A stretch of DNA of 64,000 nt from AP-15 sp963797115 (GCA_963797115.1 CAWCOH010000001.1:1116001-1180000), one strand, 5' to 3'. Positions 33,134-43,138 are shown, numbered from the stretch's first letter. Numbers and translations are program-made. The notes: a model not told the origin generated them from the letters alone.

Positions 33134-34405
33134 ATGCTGTCGCGCGAGGAAAACGAGCTGATCACCCGGGTGCAGCCGGGGACCCCGATGGGCAACACGA
33201 TGCGGCGCTATTGGATCCCGGCACTGCTCGCGCACGAGATCGCCGAGCGCGACGGCCCGCCGATGCGGGTGCGGCTCTTGGGCGAGGATCTCGTCGCCTT
33301 CCGCGACACCGAGGGCCGCATCGGGCTCGTGGACGAATATTGCCCGCACCGCCGCGCCTCCCTGTTCTTTGGCCGCAATGAGGATTCTGGGCTGCGCTGC
33401 GTCTATCACGGCTGGAAGTTCGACGTCGACGGCAGCTGCACCGAGCAGATGAACGAGCCCGAACCGTTCTGCCACAAGGTGCAGCTGACCGCCTACCCGA
33501 CCTGCGAGCTGGGCGGCATCGTGTGGGCCTATATGGGGCCGGCCGAGAAGATCCCGCCGCTGCCGAAATTCGCCTGGACCCAGGCTCCGGAGACGCACCG
33601 GCACGTGACCAAGGTGATCCAGGAATGCAACTGGCTGCAGGCGCTTGAAGGCGGCCTCGACACCTCGCACGCGCCGATCATGCACCGGCTTCTGACCGAC
33701 AACGCGGCGCGCGGCGGCATCAAGCCGTCCAACCCCTACGTACGGGCAGGGGCGCCAAGCATCGTCGTCGACATCACCGATTACGGCTATCAGTATGTCG
33801 GCATCCGGCCGCTCGGTGCCGCGGAGATGCACGCCCGCACCTACCACTTCATTCTGCCGTTCCATCAGATCCGCGCCTTCTCGAACGATCCCGGACATAG
33901 CGCCGACGCCGGGCACATCTGGGTCCCGATCGACGACGAGACCTCGATGGTCTACAACTGGCAGTATAGCCGCGCCGCGCCGCTGTCGGACGAGGACCGT
34001 GAGGAGCGTAGTCTCGGCAACGGGCCGTTGCATGTCGATCAGACGACGTTCCGCTCCAAGCCAAACCGGCAGAACAACTACTTGATCGACCGAGCCGTTC
34101 AGAAGACCGAGACCTTCACCGGGATCGACGGCATCAATGTGCAGGACCGCGCGATCCAGGAGAGCATGGGGCGTATCGTCGACCGCAGCAAAGAGCATCT
34201 GGGTCCGGCCGACAAGGCGATCATCCAGATGCGCCGACTTCTACGCCAGGCGGTGAAGACGGTTGAAGAGGGCGGCACGCCGGCCGGCGTGGGGCCGAGC
34301 TACTACCCGCTGCGCGCCGCGCTCCAAGTGCTGCCGCGCGATGCCGATTGGCGCCGGATACTGGCACCCGACGTCACCCGAGAGAAGATCCTCCAGACGG
34401 TTTAA
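33134..34405 (+). CDS. Rieske non-heme iron oxygenase, large subunit (phthalate-dioxygenase-like)
   Basis: This 423-residue protein has the Rieske motif CPHRRASLFFGRNED followed by CVYHGWKF (two Cys, two His) at about residues 70-95. The mononuclear iron ligands are in LEGGLDTSHAPIMHRLL. ATG 33134 has AGGAGG upstream and is preferred over the frame opening at 33104. Family members open or demethylate aromatic rings with a separate reductase, which is not encoded here. The next plus-strand gene is a sulfotransferase. Confidence 0.92.
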   Translation: MLSREENELITRVQPGTPMGNTMRRYWIPALLAHEIAERDGPPMRVRLLGEDLVAFRDTEGRIGLVDEYCPHRRASLFFGRNEDSGLRCVYHGWKFDVDGSCTEQMNEPEPFCHKVQLTAYPTCELGGIVWAYMGPAEKIPPLPKFAWTQAPETHRHVTKVIQECNWLQALEGGLDTSHAPIMHRLLTDNAARGGIKPSNPYVRAGAPSIVVDITDYGYQYVGIRPLGAAEMHARTYHFILPFHQIRAFSNDPGHSADAGHIWVPIDDETSMVYNWQYSRAAPLSDEDREERSLGNGPLHVDQTTFRSKPNRQNNYLIDRAVQKTETFTGIDGINVQDRAIQESMGRIVDRSKEHLGPADKAIIQMRRLLRQAVKTVEEGGTPAGVGPSYYPLRAALQVLPRDADWRRILAPDVTREKILQTV

Positions 34406-34563
34406 CCTCGGGCGGAGGGATCCAGGTCGAGTTCCCGCATATAATCCCAGTCGATGGGGGTTGGCGCCTGGTTCTGGCGGGGTAACGCTCGGGTGCGCTC
34501 AGCATCCGCGCTGCGACGTTGCGCGACGAAGTATTCCAGGCCGTTCGGGCCGTTGGCTGAAAG

Positions 34564-35880
34564 GTGCCGATGCTGCCAAGAGCCTTCTCCCAGGTTGCTA
34601 AGGCGATGACCGGTGTGCTCGCCGTTCGGTACGCTCCCCTCGGAGCGGACGAGGTAATTGCGCGCGCCCGGCGTCGCACCGGCCTGGTGGATTTTGGCGA
34701 TACGCCCTTCGAGGAACCGCTGCAGAATTTTCTCCGCGCCTGCCGCGAAGAGGGGGATCTGACCCTCTTCGGGCGGCTCGCGACCCGCTGGGATGCGCTG
34801 CGCTTCCTGTCCAACCTGCTGCGGCTGCGCAAGGAAGAAAGACGGGCACCCGAAATTCTCGATCAGCCGATCGAGGGACCGATCTTCATCGCCGGTCTTC
34901 CCCGCTCGGGCACCACGTTCCTGCACACCCTCTTGGCGCAAGATCCCGCGAACCTCGTTCCGCGGGTTTGGCAGCTGATCCATCCTTATCCGCTCGGGGA
35001 ACCCCGCACCGGCCCTGACCCGAGGCCGCGGCGGGTTGCCCGCCAGCTGCGCCTGTTCGGCGTCGTTGCCCCCGAGTTCCGGCGGATGCACCCGATCGAC
35101 GCAAACTCACCCCAGGAATGCTCCGATATCACGGCGCATGTCTTCGCCAGCCTGCGCTTCGACACGACCTACCCTATTCCGAGCTATCGCCGCTGGCTCG
35201 ACGACGCCGGGCACCTCGATGCCTACCGGTTTCACAAGCGCTTCCTGCAGCACCTCCAGCACCAGGCGCCGGGCCTCGGGCAATGGGTTCTCAAATGCCC
35301 CGATCACATTTTTGCCCTCGCCGCGCTTCGCGCGGTCTACCCGGACGCTCGCGTCGTGTTTGTCCACCGCGACCCGCTTGCCGTTCTCGCATCGGTCGCG
35401 CGGCTGACCGAGGTGCTCAGACGGCCATTCACCCGTCGCATCGACAAGCTGGAGATCGGCCGCCAGGACAGCGACCGCTGGCTCGCCGCGACCGAGCTGA
35501 TGATCGCCGCGGCAGAGGCCACAACCTTCGCGCAGCCGATTTTCCACATCCATTACCGGTACCTGGTGACCGACCCGCTAGGGACCGTGGCGGCGCTCTA
35601 CCGGCATTTTGGACGCTCGCTCGGCTCGCTCGCCGCCGATCGCATCGGCCAGCTGGTGGCGGCGAAGCCGAACGGCGGTTATGGGGCGCGTCGCTCAAGT
35701 CTCGAGGAATATGGGCTCGATCCAATCCTCGAACGCGAGCGCTATGCGCGATACATGCGCCATTTCGAGATTCGCCCCGAACGGGAGGCAACAGCGTCTC
35801 GGCCAGCCAAGATCTCGGCCCCGCTCGCGAATGGGCGATCATCCGAAACCAAGATCACGCAGGGCATCGCCCCCGGATAG
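34564..35880 (+). CDS. Sulfotransferase family protein
   Basis: The 438-residue protein has the PAPS 5'-phosphosulfate loop IFIAGLPRSGTTFLHTLL (about 104-121) and the 3'-phosphate motif VVFVHRDPLAVLASVARL, both typical of sulfotransferases. It should transfer sulfate from PAPS to a hydroxyl or amine, possibly on a lipid or glycan. The start may be GTG 34564 or ATG 34570. The Rieske gene ends 158 bases upstream. Confidence 0.87.
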   Translation: MPMLPRAFSQVAKAMTGVLAVRYAPLGADEVIARARRRTGLVDFGDTPFEEPLQNFLRACREEGDLTLFGRLATRWDALRFLSNLLRLRKEERRAPEILDQPIEGPIFIAGLPRSGTTFLHTLLAQDPANLVPRVWQLIHPYPLGEPRTGPDPRPRRVARQLRLFGVVAPEFRRMHPIDANSPQECSDITAHVFASLRFDTTYPIPSYRRWLDDAGHLDAYRFHKRFLQHLQHQAPGLGQWVLKCPDHIFALAALRAVYPDARVVFVHRDPLAVLASVARLTEVLRRPFTRRIDKLEIGRQDSDRWLAATELMIAAAEATTFAQPIFHIHYRYLVTDPLGTVAALYRHFGRSLGSLAADRIGQLVAAKPNGGYGARRSSLEEYGLDPILERERYARYMRHFEIRPEREATASRPAKISAPLANGRSSETKITQGIAPG

Positions 35881-35894
35881 CTCTATTCGCCTGG

Positions 35895-38603
35895 CTATTT
35901 GGGCGCGCCAGCCGGTGCCGGCTGTTCCGTGCGACGAGGGCGAGGCATAGCCGCCAACAGTGCCGGGATGAAAATGAGGCTCGCGACAAGAGTGCAGCCC
36001 AGGCTGATCAGCAGCAAGGTTCCCATACTCGCCGTTCCCGGATGCCCCGACAGCGCGAGCGAACCGAATGCCGTCCCGGTCGTCAGCGCAGAGAATAGGA
36101 TCGCCCGGGCGGTCGCCGAGCCTAGCACCGACGTCTGACCGGCCCGCCAGTTCATCACGAAATAAATGTTGAACAACACGCCCACGCCCAGAAGCAGCGG
36201 TAGCGCGATGATGTTTGCGTAATTGAGCAAAAGCGATAGCAGCACGATGACGACGACGGTCATCAGTGAGGACAACACGAGCGGGGCCAGCACCAGAGAG
36301 ACGTCGAGCGGACGCCGCAACGCGATAAAGAGGATCGCTGTGATGGCGAGAAGAGCCGAAATCGCGGCAGAGCGGAACGAGCCGACGATCGTGGCACTGG
36401 TGGCTTCAATGGTCACCGCGGCGCCACCGGCCTCGGGTGCTAGGACAGTCACTTCGTCGACGAATTTGGCGAGCCCGCTCGTGCTGCTCGCTTCCGGCTT
36501 GGGCAGCACCTGGACCCGTGCCCGTCCGTCCGGCAGCATCCAATCACGAGTGAGAACGGCCGGAAGGTCCTCCAGCGTTACTGGCTGTGCTGCCAGCACT
36601 GTGCGTAGCTGGTCAAGTTGCGTCGGCAGGAAGCGAGTGAGGGCTTTGTCAACAGAGAGCAAAACGGGATCGGGCGCTGACACCAGCTTGCGCAGATCGT
36701 CGGCAATCGAAACCAGGACGTGATCGGCCGGCAGCTTCGAGAGCGCCGGTACGATCTTTTCCAACGCGGTGCTCGCGGCGGTCCGGATTTTTGACGGTGT
36801 GGCCGGGCCGGTCGGCTCGCGCGGCATCAGGGTCGGACCGAGGATCATCGCGACATCTTCGATCTGGGCCAATTTCGCCTGTTGGTCCTTGGGCACGAAC
36901 GTGTTGATCGACAAGACGTCCGAAACCAGCGGCAGATCCCGCAGCCGATCTGTCAATGCCGCTGCCGTCGCGGCGTTGGGAGCCAAAATGTCGATAGTGA
37001 ACGGGTTGGTCAGCGGCGAATCTGCAAGATCGTAGAGCGTCTGCATCGCTTCGGTATGCGGGTTCTTGGTGTGCAGCGGGTCGGCGTCAAAGCCGAGCCG
37101 CGGCAGTAGGACGGCGCCTAGGCCGCCGAGAAGGCCGAACCCGGTCAACAGCGGCCGACGGCGGCGGCGGACGATCGCGTCGAGCGGCGCTGCCCAACCG
37201 AAGCCGACTTCGGCCCGCTCGCCATGCGGCCGAAACATCCCGATCGCCGCCGGAAGAAAGGTCACGGTGCAGAAAAACGCGATCAACATCCCCACTCCGG
37301 CGATCAGGCCCAGTTCGGCCACGCCGCGGAAGTCGGTCGGGACAAAGGCGAGAAATCCTGCCGAGGTGGCGGTTGCCGCAACCAGGATCTGACCCCCGAC
37401 GCGTCGGCCAGTTTCCGCCATTGCCGCGGCGGGGGCGGGGTGCTCATGGCGGTATTCGCGGTAGCGCACGCAGAATTGGATGGCAAAGTCGACCGCGATG
37501 CCGACGAAAAGGATACCAAAGCCGACCGAAACCAGGTTCAAGGTCCCCACGGCCGCCGCCGCAAACAACAAGGTCAGCAATAACCCGAGCCCAAGCGTCA
37601 GTAGGATCGGCACGATCAGGCGCCAGGAACGAACCGCCAAAAAGAGCCACAGAGAGATCAGTAGGATGCTGCCGATCATGCCCGCGACCGCGCCCTCGGC
37701 GACGGAGGCGAACTCCTCGTCGGCCAACGCCACGCTGCCGGTGATCCGCACCCGCGCATCGCCGGATTTGACGAACTCGAGTCCGGCAGCGGCGGCACGC
37801 ATCGCTTCGGTGGCGGCTCCGCCGGGCTCAAGCCTGCTGTGATCGAGCTTCGGCTGTACCAAAACGAATTTGTACTTTCCGCCAAGATCAGCGAGCTCCC
37901 CGCCGAGCAGCCTGGCCCAGGACAGCGGACGTGGATGGCCGGCTATCGCGTCGGTCATTGCCCGGTGAAATCCGCTTAGTGCGGATAGGTAGGGTGCAAG
38001 ATTGGCCTCGCCCTGTTCAACCCCGGTTCCCAACAAGCCCAGAGCGGCGAACAGCCCGCGAGCGTCGGGATCTTTGGCTAGCTCGCCGATGAACGGCTGG
38101 GCATCGATCGTGCGGTCGAGCACCTTCTCGAGTTCGGGGGGGTCGAGGAACAGCAGTCCTTCCTGTCGGAAAAAGGGCAAAGCATCGGGGCGGCGCACCG
38201 TCAGAAAATGAGCAGGATCCCGCGCGAGCGCCTCGGCGAGCGCTTCGGCAGTTGCGTCTGCCTCCTCCGGCTCGCGGGCGTCGATGACTGCAACCAGGAG
38301 ATCGCGGAACTGCGGAAAGTCGTCTCGGAACCTGATCGCCTGCTGGCGCCAGGGCAGGCTTTCGGCAAACATAAGATCGGTATCGGTGCTGATCCCGAGA
38401 TTGCCCGCGGCATACCACCCGGCGAAGGCGGCAAGGATGCCGCCCGCCAAAACCACCTGCCAAGCCTTGCGGCAGCAGCGGTCGACGAGGCCGCCCAGCA
38501 GACGCTGGAATGTTATCGGAAACCGAGGCGTCAAAATATTGCGGCGTTCGATGGGCGCCGGTCTCGGCCCTTGGCAATCGGGATGGCACCCGGCGCCCCG
38601 CAC
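35895..38603 (-). CDS. hpnN: RND/MMPL-family transporter, hopanoid HpnN type
   Basis: A 902-residue RND protein with an N-terminal helix (ITFQRLLGGLVDRC onward), a first periplasmic loop starting LGISTDTDLMFAESLPWRQQ, a block of five or six helices (about 310-460), a second periplasmic loop and a final helix block (about 740-880). This layout matches HpnN, which moves hopanoids to the outer membrane. hpnM lies 44 bases upstream on the same strand, as in other alphaproteobacteria. The GTG start at 38603 is uncertain; no hopanoid synthesis genes are in the window. Confidence 0.85.
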   Translation of the reverse strand: MRGAGCHPDCQGPRPAPIERRNILTPRFPITFQRLLGGLVDRCCRKAWQVVLAGGILAAFAGWYAAGNLGISTDTDLMFAESLPWRQQAIRFRDDFPQFRDLLVAVIDAREPEEADATAEALAEALARDPAHFLTVRRPDALPFFRQEGLLFLDPPELEKVLDRTIDAQPFIGELAKDPDARGLFAALGLLGTGVEQGEANLAPYLSALSGFHRAMTDAIAGHPRPLSWARLLGGELADLGGKYKFVLVQPKLDHSRLEPGGAATEAMRAAAAGLEFVKSGDARVRITGSVALADEEFASVAEGAVAGMIGSILLISLWLFLAVRSWRLIVPILLTLGLGLLLTLLFAAAAVGTLNLVSVGFGILFVGIAVDFAIQFCVRYREYRHEHPAPAAAMAETGRRVGGQILVAATATSAGFLAFVPTDFRGVAELGLIAGVGMLIAFFCTVTFLPAAIGMFRPHGERAEVGFGWAAPLDAIVRRRRRPLLTGFGLLGGLGAVLLPRLGFDADPLHTKNPHTEAMQTLYDLADSPLTNPFTIDILAPNAATAAALTDRLRDLPLVSDVLSINTFVPKDQQAKLAQIEDVAMILGPTLMPREPTGPATPSKIRTAASTALEKIVPALSKLPADHVLVSIADDLRKLVSAPDPVLLSVDKALTRFLPTQLDQLRTVLAAQPVTLEDLPAVLTRDWMLPDGRARVQVLPKPEASSTSGLAKFVDEVTVLAPEAGGAAVTIEATSATIVGSFRSAAISALLAITAILFIALRRPLDVSLVLAPLVLSSLMTVVVIVLLSLLLNYANIIALPLLLGVGVLFNIYFVMNWRAGQTSVLGSATARAILFSALTTGTAFGSLALSGHPGTASMGTLLLISLGCTLVASLIFIPALLAAMPRPRRTEQPAPAGAPK

Positions 38604-38647
38604 CGGGCTCCCGGCGCGGAGGTGATAATCGGTTCGCGCGGCCGACG

Positions 38648-39283
38648 CTACTGCAAAATACCCCCGGAAAGTTCCGCCGTCTTGCGCCGCAGGCTGACGA
38701 GCAGGCCCGGGCTGCCGCCATCGGCTAGCACCGAGCGTACCTCGGACCGCTGGGCGGCAACCCGACTGATCGCGCCATCCGCCAGTACATCCACGACCCG
38801 CCAGCCGCCGGCGGTTTGCCGCATCACGTAGGCCAGCGCATGAGCCTGGCCCGAGGCAGATACGATCCTCGTTTGTACGACGCGGTCGTTGCCGACGACG
38901 GCGGCGGCGGTGGGCAGAAGCTCGAAACGCTCGCCGGAATAACCATCAAAATTAGCCACATAAGAGGCGATCGTGTAGCGGCGAAAAGCATCCGTAAGTG
39001 CGGCCTGCTGCTCCGGCGGCAACGAGGCCCAACGCGACCCGATAACCTGGCGGACGATCGCCTCCAGGTCGAAGGTCCTGCCGATCACTGGTGCAATCTT
39101 GTCGTATCGCAGCCGGAAAGGCGCCGCCTTGCCGGCCTTCATGATCTCGATCAACCCTGCGTGAAGCTGTTCTACCGGGGCGATCGCGTCCGAGGTGGCC
39201 GCAACGCCAGGTGTTCGGAGGGCCGCGGCGGTCGAGCCGAGAACGAGCCGCAGTAGCATGCGGCGATCAAGTGCGACTGACAT
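38648..39283 (-). CDS. hpnM: MlaC/Ttg2D-like hopanoid-associated protein HpnM
   Basis: The 211-residue protein has a signal-like N-terminus (RRMLLRLVLGSTAAALRTPG) and the MlaC/Ttg2D core: PFRLRYDKIAPVIGRTFDLE, LPPEQQAALTDAFRRYTIAS and a WRVVDVLADGAISRVAAQRS end. MlaC-type proteins carry lipids in the periplasm. Next to hpnN this is the HpnM lineage. ATG 39281-39283 is chosen because it starts the signal peptide. Confidence 0.85.
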   Translation of the reverse strand: MSVALDRRMLLRLVLGSTAAALRTPGVAATSDAIAPVEQLHAGLIEIMKAGKAAPFRLRYDKIAPVIGRTFDLEAIVRQVIGSRWASLPPEQQAALTDAFRRYTIASYVANFDGYSGERFELLPTAAAVVGNDRVVQTRIVSASGQAHALAYVMRQTAGGWRVVDVLADGAISRVAAQRSEVRSVLADGGSPGLLVSLRRKTAELSGGILQ

Positions 39284-39628
39284 CAAATTTCCCGAGTTGG
39301 CAACACCGAGCCGAAGCGAACGGCACCAGTATTTTAGGCCCTGAAACTGCAAAATTGGTAAGCACTCCGTTTTCGCGCGCCACCAATTGTCCCGGATCTG
39401 CCGGGCTCGGCAGAAAGCGGCGACTTTCCGCCGCAGCGGCGTCGGGAGGGGCGCACGACCGTGACGGTGACGGCGGAGCAGCGCTAATGGCGAGAGCGAA
39501 TCACCGCGAGCCGGGACGACCGCGCAGGTATAGGCGCACGATGCAGGTGCTTTTGCCACATTGAGATTGAGCCTGCGGTGATGGTCCCCTAGGCTGGAAA
39601 CCCGCGTAATCGAGGGGGAGGAAGCCCG

Positions 39629-40480
39629 ATGAAACTGGTCAGCTTTGCAGCAGCGGGACGCCACTCGTATGGAGCAGTAATCGGGGACGGCATTGTCGAT
39701 CTGCGGCGCCGGCTCGGCGACCAGTACCCGACCTTGCGATCGGCAATCGCGGGCGACGCGTTCGCACGATTGGCGAGTGACGTGAAGAATGACACACCGG
39801 ATGCTGCACTGTCGCAGGTGACGCTACTGCCGCCGATCACCGATCCCGAGAAGATCATCTGCGCCGGCCGGAATTATCGCGCTCATGCGGCGGAAGCCGG
39901 CGGCGCACCGCCCGAAAACCCTTCGGTCTTTCTGCGCCTCGTCAACACCCTCGTTGCGCATGATCAGCCGATGGTGTGCCCGAGCATCTCCGGCGATTTC
40001 GATTACGAGGGCGAGCTGGCGCTCGTCATCGGCAAGCCCGGCCGTCATATCGCCAAGGCGGAGGCGCTGAGCCACGTCTTCGGCTACGCCTGCTTCAACG
40101 ACGGCTCGATCCGGGACGTTCAGTTCAAGCATTCGATCGCCGCCGGCAAGAATTTCCACGCGACCGGCGGTTTCGGGCCGTGGCTTGTCACTGCCGACGA
40201 GATCCCCGACCCGAGCCGGCTGCATCTGGTGACGCAACTCGACGGCGTGCAGGTCCAACGCACTGGGATCGACGATCTGATTTTCGATATTCCTACCTTG
40301 ATCTCCTACTGCTCGGGCTGGACGCCGCTTGTGGCGGGCGACGTGATCGCGACCGGCACGCCGGAAGGGGTCGGCTTTGCCCGCAAACCACCCTTGTGGA
40401 TGAAGCCGGGGGATGTCGTCGAGGTCGAGATCGACGGCGGGATCGGCACGCTGCGCAATCCGATCGTTGCCGAAAGCTGA
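39629..40480 (+). CDS. Fumarylacetoacetate hydrolase family protein
   Basis: A 283-residue protein with the FAH fold: KIICAGRNYRAHAAEAGG, the metal-binding FDYEGELALVIGKPGRHI, FGYACFNDGSIRDVQFK and the catalytic region VIATGTPEGVGFARKP. The group includes acylpyruvases, 5-oxo-pent-3-ene decarboxylases and related isomerases of aromatic meta-cleavage paths. GGGGGAGGA lies upstream of the start. The quinone oxidoreductase gene follows after five bases, so they form an operon. Confidence 0.92.
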   Translation: MKLVSFAAAGRHSYGAVIGDGIVDLRRRLGDQYPTLRSAIAGDAFARLASDVKNDTPDAALSQVTLLPPITDPEKIICAGRNYRAHAAEAGGAPPENPSVFLRLVNTLVAHDQPMVCPSISGDFDYEGELALVIGKPGRHIAKAEALSHVFGYACFNDGSIRDVQFKHSIAAGKNFHATGGFGPWLVTADEIPDPSRLHLVTQLDGVQVQRTGIDDLIFDIPTLISYCSGWTPLVAGDVIATGTPEGVGFARKPPLWMKPGDVVEVEIDGGIGTLRNPIVAES

Positions 40481-40485
40481 GGCGC

Positions 40486-41478
40486 ATGAAGGCCATCCTG
40501 CTGCAGCGCCCCGGTGGGCCGTCGGCACTTGAATATATCGAAGTACCGACACCCGGGCCGGGCGAGGGCGAGGTTCTGGTCAAGGCCGATACGATCGGCG
40601 TCAGCATGCCGGAAGTGTTGGTGCGCAAAGGTACCTACGCGTGGATGCCGCCGCTCCCGGCGATCCCCGGGATCGAACTCAGTGGAACCGTGGTGGAACT
40701 CGGGCCAGGCGTCGCGCATCCGGTCATTGGCCAGCCGGTCTTCGTCAGCGCTCGCGACCTCCCGGTGCGGGCCGGGTGCTATGCCGAATATATCGCGGTG
40801 CCGGCACACGCTACGCACCCATTGCCGCCCGGCGGCTCCCTCGAGGCGACGGCGTGCCTTTCGAACTACCAGGTCGCCTACCACCTGATCCATACAGCCG
40901 CCCGCGGCGTCGAAGCGCAGTACGTGCTGGTTCACACCGCGGCCGGCGGCGTCGGCAGCGCTGCGGTACAGCTGGCGCTGATCGCCGGCATGACGGTGAT
41001 CGGTGTTGCCGGGTCGGAAGAAAAAACGCGGGCGGTCAAAGCGCTCGGGGCTCATCACGCGATCAATTACCGCGACGAGGATGTGGCCGTCCGGGTGCGC
41101 GAGGTCACTTCTGGGCGCGGCGCCGATTTGATCCTCGATCCGATCGGCGGCAAAGGTTTTGGACGGAATTTCGAGATGCTGGCGCCGCTGGGCATGGTCG
41201 TCTCGTATGGCCGACTCGATGGCCCGCCCGATGCCGATCTGCTGCCCGCAATGCGGGCCAATTCCGCCAAGAGCCCGGCGGTGCGTTTCTTCACGATCCA
41301 CAGCTTCGACGGTCGTCCGGATCTCCGCGCGGCGACGATGAAGGTGCTGTTGGACCATCTCGCTGCGGGCCGCATTCGTCCGCTGATCCACGCCCGGCTG
41401 CCGCTCGCCGAGGCAGGCCGCGCGCAGGAGCTCCTCGAATCGGGAAAGGTCATCGGTAAGCTGCTGTTGAAGCCGTGA
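40486..41478 (+). CDS. MDR-family NADPH:quinone oxidoreductase-like protein
   Basis: The 330-residue protein has the zinc-free medium-chain dehydrogenase fold: MKAILLQRPGGPSALEYIEV, VPTPGPGEGEVLVKADTIGV and the NADPH loop VLVHTAAGGVGSAAVQLALI (about 144-163). It may reduce a quinone or an enoyl/keto group. It begins five bases after the FAH-family gene and is probably part of the same catabolic operon. Confidence 0.9.
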   Translation: MKAILLQRPGGPSALEYIEVPTPGPGEGEVLVKADTIGVSMPEVLVRKGTYAWMPPLPAIPGIELSGTVVELGPGVAHPVIGQPVFVSARDLPVRAGCYAEYIAVPAHATHPLPPGGSLEATACLSNYQVAYHLIHTAARGVEAQYVLVHTAAGGVGSAAVQLALIAGMTVIGVAGSEEKTRAVKALGAHHAINYRDEDVAVRVREVTSGRGADLILDPIGGKGFGRNFEMLAPLGMVVSYGRLDGPPDADLLPAMRANSAKSPAVRFFTIHSFDGRPDLRAATMKVLLDHLAAGRIRPLIHARLPLAEAGRAQELLESGKVIGKLLLKP

Positions 41479-41612
41479 GCCCGTGGTTTATTGATGTGGG
41501 TTAATGACTGCGAGGCGCCGATCTTGGAGGCTTTGACCTGACGCGCCAGCGGGTGGCGTCCGGCGATCCCCACCGATGCCCTGGCCGAATGATCTAATTC
41601 TGCGGAGTGGCT

Positions 41613-41978
41613 ATGCTCGAGACCATCACCGGCTTACCCGATAACGTGGTCGCCTTTGCCGCGCAGGGGCGCCTGACGAGGCGGGATTACGATGAAGTTC
41701 TGACTCCGGCCGTCGAAGAGGCATTGAAACGCCACCCCAAGATCCGATGCTACTATGAGCTCGGCGCGCGGTTTTCCGGTATGGATGCCGGCGCCGCGTG
41801 GGAGGATTTTAAGCTCGGGATCGGCCATCTCACGCGTTGGGAGAAGGTCGCCGTCGTCACCGATGTCGAGTGGATCCGACACACGATGAACGCCTTTCGG
41901 TTTCTGATGCCCGGCGAGATCAGGGTATTCCCGACCACCGAGGCCGCCGAGGCGCGGGCCTGGGTCGCCGCCGCATAG
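41613..41978 (+). CDS. SpoIIAA-like (STAS/CRAL-TRIO fold) protein
   Basis: A 121-residue protein starting MLETITGLPDNVVAFAAQG, with RLTRRDYDEVLTPAVEEALK and ending EIRVFPTTEAAEARAWVAA. This is the SpoIIAA-like family of small acyl/lipid-binding or anti-sigma-like proteins; no phosphorylatable Ser motif of true SpoIIAA is clear. Function unknown; it is a single gene. Confidence 0.85.
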   Translation: MLETITGLPDNVVAFAAQGRLTRRDYDEVLTPAVEEALKRHPKIRCYYELGARFSGMDAGAAWEDFKLGIGHLTRWEKVAVVTDVEWIRHTMNAFRFLMPGEIRVFPTTEAAEARAWVAAA

Positions 41979-41989
41979 CGAGGAGTGCC

Positions 41990-43036
41990 TTAAACGGCGA
42001 GGCGGGTCGCGCCTTCCTCGGCGAATACCGGCATGACTTCGCGGGCGAACCGGCGCAGGCTCCTGCGGCCGCGCGCGCCGCCGCCCGAGCCTCCGCCGTT
42101 GATCAACACATAACCGACGCCGACCTTGCGCAGCTCTTCGAGCTTTTCCACGATCGCCTCGGGCGAGCCGTACATGGCGCTGATCTCGTTGACCGCCCGC
42201 GGGTCACCGGTGGCGCGGTCCGGCCCGCCATGGACGGTGCCGTCGGGCCGGGTCGCCAATTTCAACTGGCGCATCCGGTTCTGGAGGCGGCGCTCCATCG
42301 CCGCCTCCCTCTCCGCCCTATTCTCGGCGACGAAAAACGCCCGGGTCACGCCGACCTGCATCGGGTCGAAGCGCCGGCCCTGGGCTTCTACCTCGCTCTT
42401 GAAGACCGCGATGTTCCAGGCGACGTCCTTGGGCGAGGCATATTGGCCGAGCAGCAGATTGAAACCCTGAGCCGCCACCCGGCGGATCGAGTTCTCGCTG
42501 CCCGCGCCCATCCAGATCTGCGGGTGCGGCTTCCGGGCCGTCGGCGGCTCGACGACGATATTGTCGAATTGCCAATATTTGCCACGGTGAGAGAACGGCT
42601 CGTCGGTGGTCCACGCCTTGAGGATGACGTCGAGGCATTCGTCGAAGCGCGCGTCGGCCTCCTCCATCGGTACGCAGAAGCCGGCGAATTCGTTGTAGCG
42701 GTATCCCTTGCCGATGCCGAAGTCGAGGCGTCCGCCGGATAGGAGATCGAGGGTCGCGGCCTGCTCGGCCAGCAGCACCGGGTTGTGCCAGGGCAATACG
42801 ATAACCGCTGTGCCGAGCCGCAGCCGGCGGGTGCGCGCACCGAGCCAGGTCAACAGGTTGAGGGTGGCCGAGACCTGGCCGTAGCCGGTGAAGTGATGCT
42901 CGACGACGAAGGTGCTGTGAAACCCGAGCGCCTCGGCCTCGATATTGTAATCGATAAAGTCGCGGAACCCCTCGCTGCTGTCGAACTCGGGACCGCCGCG
43001 CCGTGCGGCGGCGCTGCCGAAAAGACCAAACTGCAT
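41990..43036 (-). CDS. LLM-class flavin-dependent oxidoreductase, subfamily A (first copy)
   Basis: A 348-residue luciferase-like monooxygenase starting MQFGLFGSAAARRGGPEFDS. Family motifs include FVVEHHFTGYGQVSATLNLL, LGTAVIVLPWHNPVLLAEQA and GGRLDFGIGKGYRYNEFAGF. It uses reduced flavin and O2 to oxidise an unknown organic substrate. It is a close paralogue of 47935-48972 along its whole length and is separated from it by two subfamily-B genes. A copy of the 39-base intergenic motif lies 65 bases upstream. Confidence 0.92.
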   Translation of the reverse strand: MQFGLFGSAAARRGGPEFDSSEGFRDFIDYNIEAEALGFHSTFVVEHHFTGYGQVSATLNLLTWLGARTRRLRLGTAVIVLPWHNPVLLAEQAATLDLLSGGRLDFGIGKGYRYNEFAGFCVPMEEADARFDECLDVILKAWTTDEPFSHRGKYWQFDNIVVEPPTARKPHPQIWMGAGSENSIRRVAAQGFNLLLGQYASPKDVAWNIAVFKSEVEAQGRRFDPMQVGVTRAFFVAENRAEREAAMERRLQNRMRQLKLATRPDGTVHGGPDRATGDPRAVNEISAMYGSPEAIVEKLEELRKVGVGYVLINGGGSGGGARGRRSLRRFAREVMPVFAEEGATRLAV

Positions 43037-43100
43037 CCCGTCCTCTCAACCTTTGTCTTGCGACTTGTGGTTGTTCGACCTGTGACGGCCCCGCTGCTCC

Positions 43101-43138
43101 TGCAGCGGGTCTGCAGCGGGCTTCCTCTTCAGGTTGTA
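43101..43138. repeat. Intergenic 39-base motif, copy C (38 bases)
   Basis: TGCAGC-GGG-TC-TGCAGC-GGG, pyrimidine tract and AGGTTGTA, one base shorter than copies A and B. It lies 65 bases upstream of the first subfamily-A LLM gene, almost the same distance as copy A from the antiporter. The remainder of the 390-base gap 43037-43426 has no gene; a GC-rich stem TGGCCGG/CCGGCCA is near 43370. Confidence 0.6.
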
